DNA of 55,746 nt from Eubacteriales bacterium (GCA_030536995.1 JAUNOY010000019.1:1-55746), one strand, 5' to 3'; positions 45,201 to 53,702 are shown, counted from the first letter of the stretch. Translations and numbers: made by a program. The notes: generated by a model not told the origin, from the letters alone.

Positions 45201-47882
45201 TTACAGCTTCTTTTTTCCCAGCCTTACCTGTTCCATCTCCTGTGCAAGCTCCTCTGAAATATGATCGAAAAGATAGTTTTTACTGCTCTGTCTGTGCTGA
45301 TGCCAGTCGAGACGCAGTTGTCTGTTTGCCTCGTCAATTTCTTCTTTAAGCCCTTTCGCTGACAGCCGCTGTGCTCCCTGTCCCATAATAATAATCTGTT
45401 CCAGTCCATCTGAGGTCGCCACTGTCACCTGATGCTGACGGCCAATTTTGTGCACGGTTTTTTCAATGTACTGATCGGCCGTTTCAGCTTCTTTTGTGTA
45501 AACAACATAAATATTATGATATTTTAAAACTTCTTCACTGTGCCCTTCCACCTTATAAGCATCAAACACAAGAATCAGCGTACATTTCTTATATCCCTGA
45601 TAATTGCTGAGAATATCCATCAATTTATCCTGAGCCGCATGAAGATTCGCTTCTGCCAGCTCCCGCAATTCCTCCCATGCGAAAATCACATTATAACCGT
45701 CAACAAGCAGGTATTCTTCTCCTGACTTTCGCTTTGGAGTGTAATAAGAACGACACGGCTGTGCAGAAACAGTTCTTTTTCCCACCATAGCTCTTTTTTC
45801 TTTCACAGGTCCGAAAGTACGCTCAAATATTTCCTGAAGTTCTTTATCATCTTCATAGCTTCCTGCATAGGCAGAGCGTGGCGGAACATAGACAGAAAGC
45901 TTCTCCTCTTCTTCTATTTCATCGTCAAAATCCACACCTTCCAGGTGCATATAATCTGTTACCTCATTCCACGGCACCACAAAGCCAGCTCCATGAGCAC
46001 AGAAGACAGAGCCTGTGGGATTTTCCATATCCCGCTCGGAATCATATCCTATAGCGGCAACAACCTCATCCTGGTTCTGACAGGGCGCATAACCTTTCAG
46101 CGAACAAAACAGCCGTCCGTGCCCTTTTGTATAAGAAACCACTTCTCTCTGGTAATCCCGCATCTGTGAAACCGGTGCCGTTCCACGAAGAACCGTCATT
46201 TCTTCCTCTGTTTCCGGCGGCAGAAAACTTCCCTGCATTTTCTGGATATCTGCCATTGCTCTTCCAATCATTTCTGCCGGCACTTCCAGCCGGAACTCGT
46301 AATACGGTTCTAAAAGAATACTTTTTGCCTGTTTAAGTCCCTGGCGCACCGCACGGTAAGTCGCCTGCCTGAAATCCCCCCCTTCTGTATGCTTCAGATG
46401 GGCTCGCCCTGTGAGAAGAGTAATCTGCATATCGGTAATCGGAGCGCCTGTGAGAACTCCCTTATGCTCCTTTTCCTCCAGATGGGTCAGAATCAGCCTC
46501 TGCCAGTTTTTGTCCAATACGTCCTCGCTGCAGGCTGTAAAAAACTGCAGACCGCTTCCAGCTTCTGCGGGCTCCAGCATAAGATGCACCTCTGCATAAT
46601 GGCGCAACGGCTCATAATGTCCGACTCCTTCCACCGGTCCGGCAATCGTCTCCTTATAAACAATACTTCCTGCTCCAAATTCAACAGCTACATGAAATCT
46701 TTCCCAGATGAGATGCTTGAGAATATCGATCTGCACTTCTCCCATAAGCATGGCATGAATTTCCTGAAGCTGTTCATCCCAGACAATGTGGAGCTGAGGC
46801 TCTTCTTCCTCCAACTCTTTTAATTTTTTAAGCATCTGATGGACATCGCAGTCTGAAGGCAGCTGAATCTGATAATTAAGTACAGGTTCCAGAACCGGAA
46901 GTTCAGATTCCCTTTCACAACCAAGTCCCTGACCGGGATAGGTTCTTGTCAGCCCTGTAACTGCACAGACTGTTCCCGCTTCCGCCTCCTTGATCATCTC
47001 GTATTTTGCTCCCGAATAAATACGAATCTGGTCTGCTTTTTCTTCCCAGGTTTCTTCTTCTCTGCCGTGGTGCAAAGACTGATTTGTCAGAAGTGACTTT
47101 ACTTTCAGCGTGCCGCCTGTGATTTTCATATATGTCAGACGGTTACCCTGTTCATCTCGTGCAATCTTGTAGATTTTTGCTCCGAAATCCACATTGTATG
47201 CAGGAGAAACCGTGTATTTTTCCACACCTCTGATAAATTCCTCCACACCTTCCAGCTTCAACGCTGAACCAAAATAGCAGGGAAACACCTTTCTTGTGCA
47301 AATAAGTTCTGTAATGTCCTCCTGTGTCAGTTCTCCCTGCTCCAAATATTTTTCCAGCAGCTCTTCATCACACATAGACAAATTTTCCATAAATTCATCA
47401 AAATCCTGTGTTTCATAGAAGTCGATGCAGTTTTCATCAAGTCGTTTTTTTAATTCTGCCAGAAGAGCATCCCTGTCTGTTCCCTCCTGATCCATCTTAT
47501 TCACAAACAGAAAGGTTGGAATCCCATATCGAGCCAACAGACGCCACAATGTCATAGTATGTCCCTGAACGCCGTCCGCTCCGTTTATGACAAGAATCGC
47601 ATAATCCAGCACCTGAAGAGTTCTCTCCATTTCAGCTGAAAAATCAACATGTCCCGGAGTATCCAGAAGAGTCACCTGTGTATCTCCCATATTTAAAACA
47701 GCCTGTTTCGAGAAAATAGTAATTCCTCTTTCTCTTTCAAGCTCAAATGTATCTAAGTAAGCATCCCTGTGATCTACTCTTCCAAGCTTTCTGATTTTTC
47801 CGCTCAGATAAAGCAGCCCCTCTGACAAGGTTGTTTTTCCCGCATCTACATGGGCGAGAATACCAATAACCAGTTTCTTCAT
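45201..47882 (-). CDS. TetM/EF-G-like translational GTPase fused to NYN (YacP/Rae1-like) nuclease domain
   Basis: 893-aa two-part protein. Residues 1-~650 align with ribosomal-protection/EF-G GTPases: G1 HVDAGKTT (11-18), switch ERGITIFSKQAV, G3 DTPGHVDF, G4 NKMD, then beta-barrel and EF-G III-V like domains. After a low-similarity linker, residues 722-~860 form a YacP-type NYN domain with acidic catalytic residues in LLVDGYNVIFAW, LILVFDAY, AETADQYIEK and TSDGLEQ; the end is Gln/His/Lys-rich. Rae1, the Bacillus homologue of this domain, cuts mRNA in the ribosomal A site. AGGAGA sets the start at 47882; the frame to 48002 runs over a promoter. Function is inference; tetracycline resistance cannot be assumed. 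Confidence 0.88.
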   Translation of the reverse strand: MKKLVIGILAHVDAGKTTLSEGLLYLSGKIRKLGRVDHRDAYLDTFELERERGITIFSKQAVLNMGDTQVTLLDTPGHVDFSAEMERTLQVLDYAILVINGADGVQGHTMTLWRLLARYGIPTFLFVNKMDQEGTDRDALLAELKKRLDENCIDFYETQDFDEFMENLSMCDEELLEKYLEQGELTQEDITELICTRKVFPCYFGSALKLEGVEEFIRGVEKYTVSPAYNVDFGAKIYKIARDEQGNRLTYMKITGGTLKVKSLLTNQSLHHGREEETWEEKADQIRIYSGAKYEMIKEAEAGTVCAVTGLTRTYPGQGLGCERESELPVLEPVLNYQIQLPSDCDVHQMLKKLKELEEEEPQLHIVWDEQLQEIHAMLMGEVQIDILKHLIWERFHVAVEFGAGSIVYKETIAGPVEGVGHYEPLRHYAEVHLMLEPAEAGSGLQFFTACSEDVLDKNWQRLILTHLEEKEHKGVLTGAPITDMQITLLTGRAHLKHTEGGDFRQATYRAVRQGLKQAKSILLEPYYEFRLEVPAEMIGRAMADIQKMQGSFLPPETEEEMTVLRGTAPVSQMRDYQREVVSYTKGHGRLFCSLKGYAPCQNQDEVVAAIGYDSERDMENPTGSVFCAHGAGFVVPWNEVTDYMHLEGVDFDDEIEEEEKLSVYVPPRSAYAGSYEDDKELQEIFERTFGPVKEKRAMVGKRTVSAQPCRSYYTPKRKSGEEYLLVDGYNVIFAWEELRELAEANLHAAQDKLMDILSNYQGYKKCTLILVFDAYKVEGHSEEVLKYHNIYVVYTKEAETADQYIEKTVHKIGRQHQVTVATSDGLEQIIIMGQGAQRLSAKGLKEEIDEANRQLRLDWHQHRQSSKNYLFDHISEELAQEMEQVRLGKKKL

Positions 47883-47970
47883 ATTTTTCTCCTGTGTGTA
47901 TTTTCTTTCACAATTTAATCTCCCCGTTTTGCCGTAGCATATTAGAAATGCTCTCAGCTTACTGGCTTTT

Positions 47971-47979
47971 ATCATACCA
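47971..47979 (-). promoter_or_regulatory. Extended -10 promoter of the GTPase-nuclease gene
   Basis: Minus-strand TGG-TATGAT (47971-47979), no clear -35. It lies about 90 nt upstream of the ATG at 47882 and inside the longer open frame, which argues against the upstream start. Confidence 0.5.
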
Positions 47980-48056
47980 CAAAAAACACTTCCGGCATAC
48001 ACTCTGGAATTTGTTTTTCTATTTTTGTTCTTTCTCAGAAACTTCTGCTTTTATTG

Positions 48057-48085
48057 TTTACCCCGCAATTTTCCTATGATATACT
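48057..48085 (+). promoter_or_regulatory. sulP promoter
   Basis: TTTACC (48057-48062), 17 nt, TATACT (48080-48085) preceded by TGA, giving an extended -10. The transcript would start about 48092 and carry the hairpin at 48096-48133 at its 5' end. Confidence 0.62.
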
Positions 48086-48095
48086 TTTATGGATT

Positions 48096-48133
48096 GCGGA
48101 CAAAAAGCCTGATTTTACAGGTATTTTGTCCGC
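48096..48133 (+). promoter_or_regulatory. 5' leader hairpin before the SulP transporter gene
   Basis: Perfect ten-pair stem GCGGACAAAA (48096-48105) / TTTTGTCCGC (48124-48133), with an inner CCTG/CAGG hairpin. It lies between the promoter and the ribosome site GGAGGGAG at 48142. No T-run follows, so it is not a classical terminator. It may act as an operator, a 5' stability element or an RNA regulator. Confidence 0.5.
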
Positions 48134-48161
48134 CAAATTTTGGAGGGAGAGAAAAAGAGAA

Positions 48162-49817
48162 ATGAAAACAAAAAACACTTTTAAACCGATGCTGCTTACT
48201 TCTCTGAAGAATTATTCAGCGTCACAGTTTACCCGTGATGTTATTGCGGGAATTATTGTTGCGGTAATCGCGCTTCCACTGTCTATCGCACTTGCACTTG
48301 CTTCCGGTGTAGGACCTGAAGCAGGTATCTATACAGCGATTGTAGCAGGTTTCGTGATTTCTGCACTTGGCGGAAGCACCGTACAGATTGCCGGTCCTAC
48401 TGCCGCATTTGCCACGATTGTCGCCGGAATTATTGCTACAGACGGCATCGATGGTCTTGTTATGTCAACTATTCTTGCAGGTATTATTCTTATCATTATG
48501 GGATTTTGCCGCTTCGGAGGACTGATCAAATATATTCCTTATACCATTACCACAGGTTTTACCTCAGGTATCGCGGTTACGATTGTTATCGGACAGTTTA
48601 AGGATTTCTTTGGAATCACCTATCCGAAAGGCACTGTTGCTATTGAAACTACCGAGAAGCTTTCTGCTTTCATAGAAAATATTTCTACACTTAACACAGA
48701 TGCATTGATTGTCGGCGGCGTCAGCCTTGCAATTTTAATTATTTCGCCTTATATTTTCAAAAAAATTCCGGGATCCCTCATTGCAGTTATTGCCGGAATC
48801 CTGATGGTACAGTTCCTTCCACTGGAGGTTGCAACCATCGGAAAACTTTATACCATCAGCAATGACCTGCCATCCTTCCACCTTCCGGAATTCAGTTTCC
48901 ATATGGTTGAACAGGCTCTGCCAAATGCTTTTACCATTGCAATTCTGGCAGCTATCGAGTCCCTTTTGTCCTGCGTTGTCGCAGACGGCATGACAGGTAC
49001 GAAACATCGTTCCGATATGGAGCTTATAGCGCAGGGTGCAGGAAACGTGGCTTCCGCTCTGTTTGGAGGTATTCCTGCTACCGGAGCAATCGCAAGAACA
49101 GCCGCAAATATCAAAAACGGCGGACGTTCTCCTGTCGCAGGTATGGTTCACTCCATTACTCTTGTAATTGTTCTCGTTATACTCATGCCTTATGCCGGAA
49201 TGATTCCAATGCCTACAATTGCAGCTATTTTGTTTATGGTTGCTTATAATATGTGCCAGTGGAGAACTTTCAAACGTCTTGTTCAGACAGCGCCCAAAAG
49301 CGATATTGCTGTTCTGGTCATTACCTTTGTTCTGACCGTTGTATTTGACCTTGTTGTAGCTATTGAGGTTGGTATGATTCTTGCCTGTCTCCTGTTCATC
49401 AAACGAATGAGTGATGAAACTCAGGTTAAAGGCTGGACTTATATCGACGATGACAGTAAAGAAATTAACAGACATTTAAGAGAATTGCCCCGGGAAATCC
49501 GCGTTTATGAGATTACAGGTCCTCTGTTCTTCGGCGCTGCCGATGCCATTGAAAAAATCCTCTTTAAGGATTTCACCAAATGCCTGATTCTTCGTATGAG
49601 AAGCGTTTCGGCGCTTGATATTACAGCTATGAACGCACTTGACGAGCTTGCTGATAAATGTCTGGAAAATAATATCACTCTGATTTTTTCCCATGTCAGC
49701 GAACAGCCTATGCGCGTAATGGAAAAAACCGGATTTATACGCAAAATCGGCAAAGAAAATTTCTGCAAAAATATTGCTGCTGCGCTGAAAAGAGCAGAAA
49801 ACCTGCTGGAAAAATAG
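48162..49817 (+). CDS. SulP-family inorganic anion transporter with STAS domain
   Basis: 551-aa membrane transporter of the SLC26/SulP family. The N-terminal core (RDVIAGIIVAVIALPLSIAL, 20 residues; GPTAAFATIV) is followed by about 12 helices. The cytosolic C-terminal STAS domain (about residues 430-545) includes MRSVSALDITAMNAL. Substrates in the family are sulfate, bicarbonate or other anions and cannot be told from sequence. GGAGGGAG lies 13 nt before the ATG; the longer frame from 48054 would run through the promoter. A terminator follows at 49831. Confidence 0.9.
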   Translation: MKTKNTFKPMLLTSLKNYSASQFTRDVIAGIIVAVIALPLSIALALASGVGPEAGIYTAIVAGFVISALGGSTVQIAGPTAAFATIVAGIIATDGIDGLVMSTILAGIILIIMGFCRFGGLIKYIPYTITTGFTSGIAVTIVIGQFKDFFGITYPKGTVAIETTEKLSAFIENISTLNTDALIVGGVSLAILIISPYIFKKIPGSLIAVIAGILMVQFLPLEVATIGKLYTISNDLPSFHLPEFSFHMVEQALPNAFTIAILAAIESLLSCVVADGMTGTKHRSDMELIAQGAGNVASALFGGIPATGAIARTAANIKNGGRSPVAGMVHSITLVIVLVILMPYAGMIPMPTIAAILFMVAYNMCQWRTFKRLVQTAPKSDIAVLVITFVLTVVFDLVVAIEVGMILACLLFIKRMSDETQVKGWTYIDDDSKEINRHLRELPREIRVYEITGPLFFGAADAIEKILFKDFTKCLILRMRSVSALDITAMNALDELADKCLENNITLIFSHVSEQPMRVMEKTGFIRKIGKENFCKNIAAALKRAENLLEK

Positions 49818-49830
49818 TTTTGAATTTACT

Positions 49831-49874
49831 AAGCCCCTCTATCAGGAAAGCTTCTGACAGAGGGGCTTGGTTTT
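49831..49874 (+). terminator. Intrinsic terminator after sulP
   Basis: AAGCCCCTCT-a-TCAG pairs with CTGA-c-AGAGGGGCTT across an eight-base loop, followed by GGTTTT. Confidence 0.85.
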
Positions 49875-49964
49875 ACCGGATTCTTGAAATGTGACGCTAT
49901 ATAATTTGAATCGTTCCATTCGTATCACTTTTTATTTTCCTCTAAAATAACAACCGCATGAAAA

Positions 49965-49994
49965 AACCCTCTCAGGAATCTTCCTGAGAGGGTT
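49965..49994 (-). terminator. Intrinsic terminator of the phage late operon
   Basis: Perfect 13-pair stem AACCCTCTCAGGA / TCCTGAGAGGGTT with a short loop, followed by TTTTTT on the minus strand. It lies about 140 nt after the endolysin gene. The 318-nt gap 49818-50135 holds this, the sulP terminator and no gene. Confidence 0.88.
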
Positions 49995-50135
49995 ATAATT
50001 TTGCTGTTTAATAATAATTCTTCTGATAATAAAATTATCGTTTAGGCAATTTATAGAGAACTGAATATGTTGATTTTACAATAAAAATCAAAGGCTTGTT
50101 TCTAGTATGTATCTAATATGATACTAACGGATATA

Positions 50136-51407
50136 TCAGGACAGAATCCTATTTACAGTCTTCTGCACTTCATCAGCATCATACCCTGACGCTTCAAGTT
50201 TCTTTCTTCGTGCTTCGCCATTTCCCCACTTACCTGCAATGACTTCCTTCGCCACCGCTTCAAGGGATTTCTTCCCAGACAGAATCCAATTGACTTTTTT
50301 CTGGACTGCATCGAAATTATAACCCGCCTGAATCAGTCTTCTTTTTCGTTCAGAGCCATTTCCCCATTTCCCTTCGAGAACTTCTCTTGCTACTTTATCA
50401 ACAGATTTATCAGGTTTGGATGGTTCAGGTGCAGATGCAGGTTCATCATCGTACTTTGGAACTGCATATCCTCTGATGTATCTTCCATTAATTTTGAGTT
50501 TACGTCTTCCAACAGAATCTCGGATGTTCCCTTCTATGATTGTGGCATAACCACCTGATACACTTTCAACAAATCCAACGTGTTCTGTTCCACCGATGCA
50601 ATCACCTTCTCCTGTGTCATCCCAATCGTAGAACACGATGTCAGCTTCCTGTGGAACATAGGAATCATCTTCCACCCAACATCCGATTTTTTTGAACTTC
50701 TCAATCATCTGATTACATCCGCACTCGGTTGGAATGATTTTGGTATAACCAAGAATCAGGGACACTGCGGATACATACGTAGCACACCACGCATCACGAT
50801 AGGTCACTCTATACCCTCTAGGAAGTGGATTCTGCTTATTATACACATCAATAATCTTACGATGTGTTCCATCACTTTCTTTACATCCATACCATGCTTT
50901 TGCCTGCTTGATGACTGCTTTTCTGCTATACATTATATTCCCTTCTTTCTTATCAAATCGTGTCAGGTCATACTGTTCAATTACTTTCATATTATCTTTT
51001 ACATAAGTAGATGATGTAGCATAACCATCTGCTTTAATTGTTTCAAGATATGTCAAAGGGTCTGTGATTCCTTTCAAGTTGGAATATCTCGGAAGCTGAA
51101 TAAATTCAAAATACCCCTTGATTCCATCCTTCATTGAATCATAGACCCTGAAGTTATCTTTAATTGTAGTCTGAACACCGACCTGATATTCTTCTTGTGT
51201 TGTCATATTTACACTTTTTCCTGTCCACTTTGTCCTGCATTTCATCCCGAAGTAATTGTGATACTTGGATGACAGGGTGGATTTGCCCCACCCCGATTCT
51301 AAAATAGCCTGTGCAATAATAGGGCTATGGACAAGAATTCCATATTTTTTAGCATATTTTTTCACATAATATGCGACTTTCTCAATGAATTCCTGCTGTT
51401 CCTTCAT
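50136..51407 (-). CDS. Phage endolysin: glucosaminidase + CHAP + two CW_7 repeats
   Basis: 423-aa modular lysin. Residues about 1-150 are a glucosaminidase domain (HSPIIAQAILESGWGKSTLS, 20 residues; YHNYFGMKC). Residues about 155-310 are a CHAP-like amidase/peptidase with Cys in YRDAWCATYVSAV and His in TEHVGFVES. Two C-terminal CW_7 (Cpl-7) wall-binding repeats each carry a GKWGNG motif. The two catalytic modules suggest dual cutting of glycan and peptide. AAAGG eight nt before the ATG at 51407 is the best start; it overlaps the holin gene by 26 nt. No signal peptide, so release depends on the holin. Confidence 0.9.
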   Translation of the reverse strand: MKEQQEFIEKVAYYVKKYAKKYGILVHSPIIAQAILESGWGKSTLSSKYHNYFGMKCRTKWTGKSVNMTTQEEYQVGVQTTIKDNFRVYDSMKDGIKGYFEFIQLPRYSNLKGITDPLTYLETIKADGYATSSTYVKDNMKVIEQYDLTRFDKKEGNIMYSRKAVIKQAKAWYGCKESDGTHRKIIDVYNKQNPLPRGYRVTYRDAWCATYVSAVSLILGYTKIIPTECGCNQMIEKFKKIGCWVEDDSYVPQEADIVFYDWDDTGEGDCIGGTEHVGFVESVSGGYATIIEGNIRDSVGRRKLKINGRYIRGYAVPKYDDEPASAPEPSKPDKSVDKVAREVLEGKWGNGSERKRRLIQAGYNFDAVQKKVNWILSGKKSLEAVAKEVIAGKWGNGEARRKKLEASGYDADEVQKTVNRILS

Positions 51408-51825
51408 GTTCTTCACCTTTCATCGTTAATACGTCAATCGCTTTACTGATAGCATCAGGAAGCGGAAGCCCCATAAGTCCCGCATTTTCCACGATGGAAA
51501 TTAGTTCATTCGCAATAAATCCGATAATTACCGCATCCCTAATATAACTGACACCAAGTGCAAGGTCTAACCTATAAGCTATAAGGACGAATAATAGGGT
51601 CATACTTTTTCTGCATAATCCTTTCCATCCTGCTCTGCTTTCCAAAGTCCCTGTCTTGGTCTTGTTGCTGTTATGGAAAACACCTGCGACTACCAATCCT
51701 GATATGTAGTCAATAATCATAAAAATTAATAATGTAATCAAACCTGTGTCCCATCCACCGAAGCATGATGCTATGAATGACCCACAGACACCAATTCCAG
51801 TGCAAATTCCTTCCTTCACGTTCAT
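51382..51825 (-). CDS. Phage holin
   Basis: 147-aa membrane protein of the phage_holin_4 (toxin secretion/lysis) family. The N-terminus MNVKEGICTGIGVCGSF is followed by two or three predicted helices (about residues 20-40, 75-95, 100-115) and the family segment MIIDYISGLVVAGVFHNS (18 residues). The ATG at 51825 matches the family start; ATG 51846 is an alternative. It overlaps the endolysin gene, as is usual for lysis cassettes. It forms the membrane lesion that lets the endolysin reach the wall. Confidence 0.85.
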   Translation of the reverse strand: MNVKEGICTGIGVCGSFIASCFGGWDTGLITLLIFMIIDYISGLVVAGVFHNSNKTKTGTLESRAGWKGLCRKSMTLLFVLIAYRLDLALGVSYIRDAVIIGFIANELISIVENAGLMGLPLPDAISKAIDVLTMKGEEHEGTAGIH

Positions 51826-51846
51826 TCTCTTAACCATTCCTTTCAT

Positions 51847-51880
51847 AAAATATCCCACAGGTCTGTTCACCTGTGGGATA
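51847..51880 (-). terminator. Terminator-like hairpin ahead of the lysis cassette
   Basis: Perfect TATCCCACAGGT / ACCTGTGGGATA stem, six-base loop, then TTTT on the minus strand directly before the holin start region. It could reduce or time lysis gene expression. Confidence 0.75.
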
Positions 51881-51886
51881 ATCGTG

Positions 51887-52012
51887 CTACTCTGCTAATT
51901 CAGGGCAATCAAGGTCAATAAGTACTTGTTTTACCTGTTCCTTAATTCTTGCAGGAACATCAGCATATTTTTTCACACCTTTGATGATAAGCGTTGCATA
52001 AACTACTGCCAT
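51887..52012 (-). CDS. CD1375-family phage protein (copy 1)
   Basis: 41-aa protein of the CD1375 family, a short conserved protein of Clostridia phages with no known function. Segments AVVYATLIIKGVKKYADVPA (20 residues) and IKEQVKQVLIDL match its paralogue. A strong GAAAGGGGGTG precedes the ATG at 52012; an upstream ATG at 52072 would overlap the other copy's stop. Lies before the holin gene. Confidence 0.72.
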   Translation of the reverse strand: MAVVYATLIIKGVKKYADVPARIKEQVKQVLIDLDCPELAE

Positions 52013-52068
52013 ATCATACACCCCCTTTCTAAACATAAGATTTACAATTAAAAAGATTTTGGTCAGCA

Positions 52069-52176
52069 TCATTCAACACCTTCCAAAATCTTTTCAACTT
52101 CTTTTCTTAACTTTTCGGGAACTTGGTCAATTGTTTTAATTCCCTTCTTAATTAAATCAGCGTAAACTTTCGCCAT
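52069..52176 (-). CDS. CD1375-family phage protein (copy 2)
   Basis: 35-aa protein, clearly related to copy 1 (AKVYADLIKKGIKTIDQVPE, 20 residues, then KLRKEVEKIL). AAAGGGG precedes the ATG at 52176. The product length matches the family. The stop TGA at 52069-52071 sits just before the other gene's leader. Tandem duplicates of this family are common in such phages; function unknown. Confidence 0.78.
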   Translation of the reverse strand: MAKVYADLIKKGIKTIDQVPEKLRKEVEKILEGVE

Positions 52177-52198
52177 AACTGAGACCCCTTTCCTATTC

Positions 52199-52462
52199 TT
52201 ATACCAGAATCATTTCATACACTTCTGTCAAAGCAACCTGTGTGTCTGTTACTTGTTTTTCAAGTGCAGTATTTTTTTCATTCTGCAATTTAATATATTC
52301 GTCCTTGTCATATTCCATAAGGTTGAATTCATATTCTTGATATGATTCATTTTCATGATTTACTGTAACCTGATGAATTTCTGTTGCGATAAACACCTTT
52401 TCAGATGTCACTTCCATTTCTTCAGGCATAACAGCACTTCGCTGTGTCCCATAGTCTTTCAT
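52199..52462 (-). CDS. Uncharacterised phage protein downstream of the reverse transcriptase
   Basis: 87-aa acidic protein. The C-terminal half is likely coiled coil (YIKLQNEKNTALEKQVTDTQ, 20 residues). The start overlaps the reverse transcriptase stop by 41 nt, and GAGGA stands five nt before the ATG, so it is a real gene. It does not resemble the DGR accessory protein Avd (about 120 aa, basic four-helix bundle). No family recognised. Confidence 0.65.
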   Translation of the reverse strand: MKDYGTQRSAVMPEEMEVTSEKVFIATEIHQVTVNHENESYQEYEFNLMEYDKDEYIKLQNEKNTALEKQVTDTQVALTEVYEMILV

Positions 52463-53522
52463 TATTCCTCAATCCTTTCTTAATGATATTTTCATAATAT
52501 CTGACAGCGTGCGGAATCAAAGGTTCAATATATTTCTTTTGTAATTTAGCCGAATTACAGTAAATTAACCACCCTTTGTATGAGTTGACTGAACACCATT
52601 CTGAATAATTCATCAGGTTTCCTGATTGAACCTTCTTTCTGATTGCTGTCATTTTCTTTTTCATCTGGACACATGTTGTCTTTCTCAAAAGAACATAGTC
52701 CATGAAAATTCTATAGCCAAGGAAATCGACACCCCTGATGTATGTAGGAAAGACTTGGTGGTTGTCTTTCACTTTCAATTTCAATTCATCATGGAAGAAT
52801 TCTTTGATTTCCTTTAACAAGATGTGAAGGTCATCCTTGGATTCACCAAAGATGACGATGTCATCCATATATCTATGATAATGCTTGACACCCTTGACTT
52901 CCTTAATCCAATGGTCAAACGATGACAGATAAAAATTCCCTGACCATTGCGATAAGTAGTTTCCAATCGGAATGCCAGTTCCACCTTCAGTTGAATCAAT
53001 GATTTCATCCAACAACCACAGCAAGTCTTTGTCCTTGAAAATCTTTCTATATTTCAATTTAAGAATGTGATGGTCTATTGATGGATAATACTTCCTAGCA
53101 TCTAGTTTCAAGCAATACTGACATCCTTTGACATCAGTTCGCATGTCACGAATCACACGATTCAACCCGAAATGTATTCCCCTATCAGGAATCGCTGAAT
53201 AGGTGTCAATCGTGAGATTATTTAATAAGATAGGTTCGATAACCTGCATAATCGCCCACTGACAAATTCTGTCAGGAAAATAGGGAAGTTTATAGATTTC
53301 CCTTTCCTTAATACCATCTTTCTTTATAAAGACTTCATATTTTGAAGTTTGATAGGTATGATTGACAAGCATGTCCTGAATCTGTTTTAAATAGTATTCA
53401 GGGTTTTCATCAACCATCTTCACCTCTCCGTACCAACCTTTTCCCTTCTTCGCATTCTTATGTGCAAGGATAAGGTTATTCATATCGTAAATCTTGGAAT
53501 ATAGATTTCCGTATCTTTTCAT
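52422..53522 (-). CDS. Diversity-generating retroelement reverse transcriptase
   Basis: 366-aa reverse transcriptase. Visible motifs are LKLDARKYYPSID (first catalytic Asp at about 141), GIPIGNYLSQWSGNFYL (183 onward; the IGNxxSQ form is typical of DGR reverse transcriptases), catalytic RYMDDIVIFG (YMDD 218-221), and GVDFLGYRI further on. No maturase (X) or endonuclease domain is seen, unlike group II intron proteins. The ATG at 53522 is preferred over GTG at 53546. It lies directly after the template repeat and copies the template RNA with errors at adenines, feeding the variable repeat of the upstream gene. The 87-aa gene follows by overlap. Confidence 0.93.
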   Translation of the reverse strand: MKRYGNLYSKIYDMNNLILAHKNAKKGKGWYGEVKMVDENPEYYLKQIQDMLVNHTYQTSKYEVFIKKDGIKEREIYKLPYFPDRICQWAIMQVIEPILLNNLTIDTYSAIPDRGIHFGLNRVIRDMRTDVKGCQYCLKLDARKYYPSIDHHILKLKYRKIFKDKDLLWLLDEIIDSTEGGTGIPIGNYLSQWSGNFYLSSFDHWIKEVKGVKHYHRYMDDIVIFGESKDDLHILLKEIKEFFHDELKLKVKDNHQVFPTYIRGVDFLGYRIFMDYVLLRKTTCVQMKKKMTAIRKKVQSGNLMNYSEWCSVNSYKGWLIYCNSAKLQKKYIEPLIPHAVRYYENIIKKGLRNNERLWDTAKCCYA

Positions 53523-53702
53523 TTTAGGTTCACTTTCTGTATGCACAAAGCCAAGTCTTCACATCTATATGTTACCAACACAGCTTCTTGATGTTTTACC
53601 TTCACCACTTTCTCAGGTGCGGGATTTCTATGTTCTGCCAAGGGGCAAGGTCAAATGATTTCAGTTTTATATAAAACAGGGATATTCTGAAGAACACCCC
53701 TG
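53523..53702 (-). other. Spacer between template repeat and reverse transcriptase
   Basis: On the transcript this stretch follows the TR and precedes the reverse transcriptase gene; in known DGRs this part of the RNA primes and guides cDNA synthesis. Inverted repeat AAAACAGGG (53673-53681) / CCCTGTTTT (53698-53706) with 16 nt between lies right at the TR 3' edge. No gene is seen. Confidence 0.5.

Noticed and set aside
45201-47882. Tetracycline resistance gene tet(M)/tet(W)
   Set aside because: The GTPase part is of that superfamily, but the fused nuclease domain and divergence argue for a different role; resistance cannot be claimed from sequence alone.
52422-53522. Group II intron maturase
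   Set aside because: There is no maturase or endonuclease domain and no intron RNA domain V seen nearby, while the TR/VR pair with adenine-only differences explains the reverse transcriptase.
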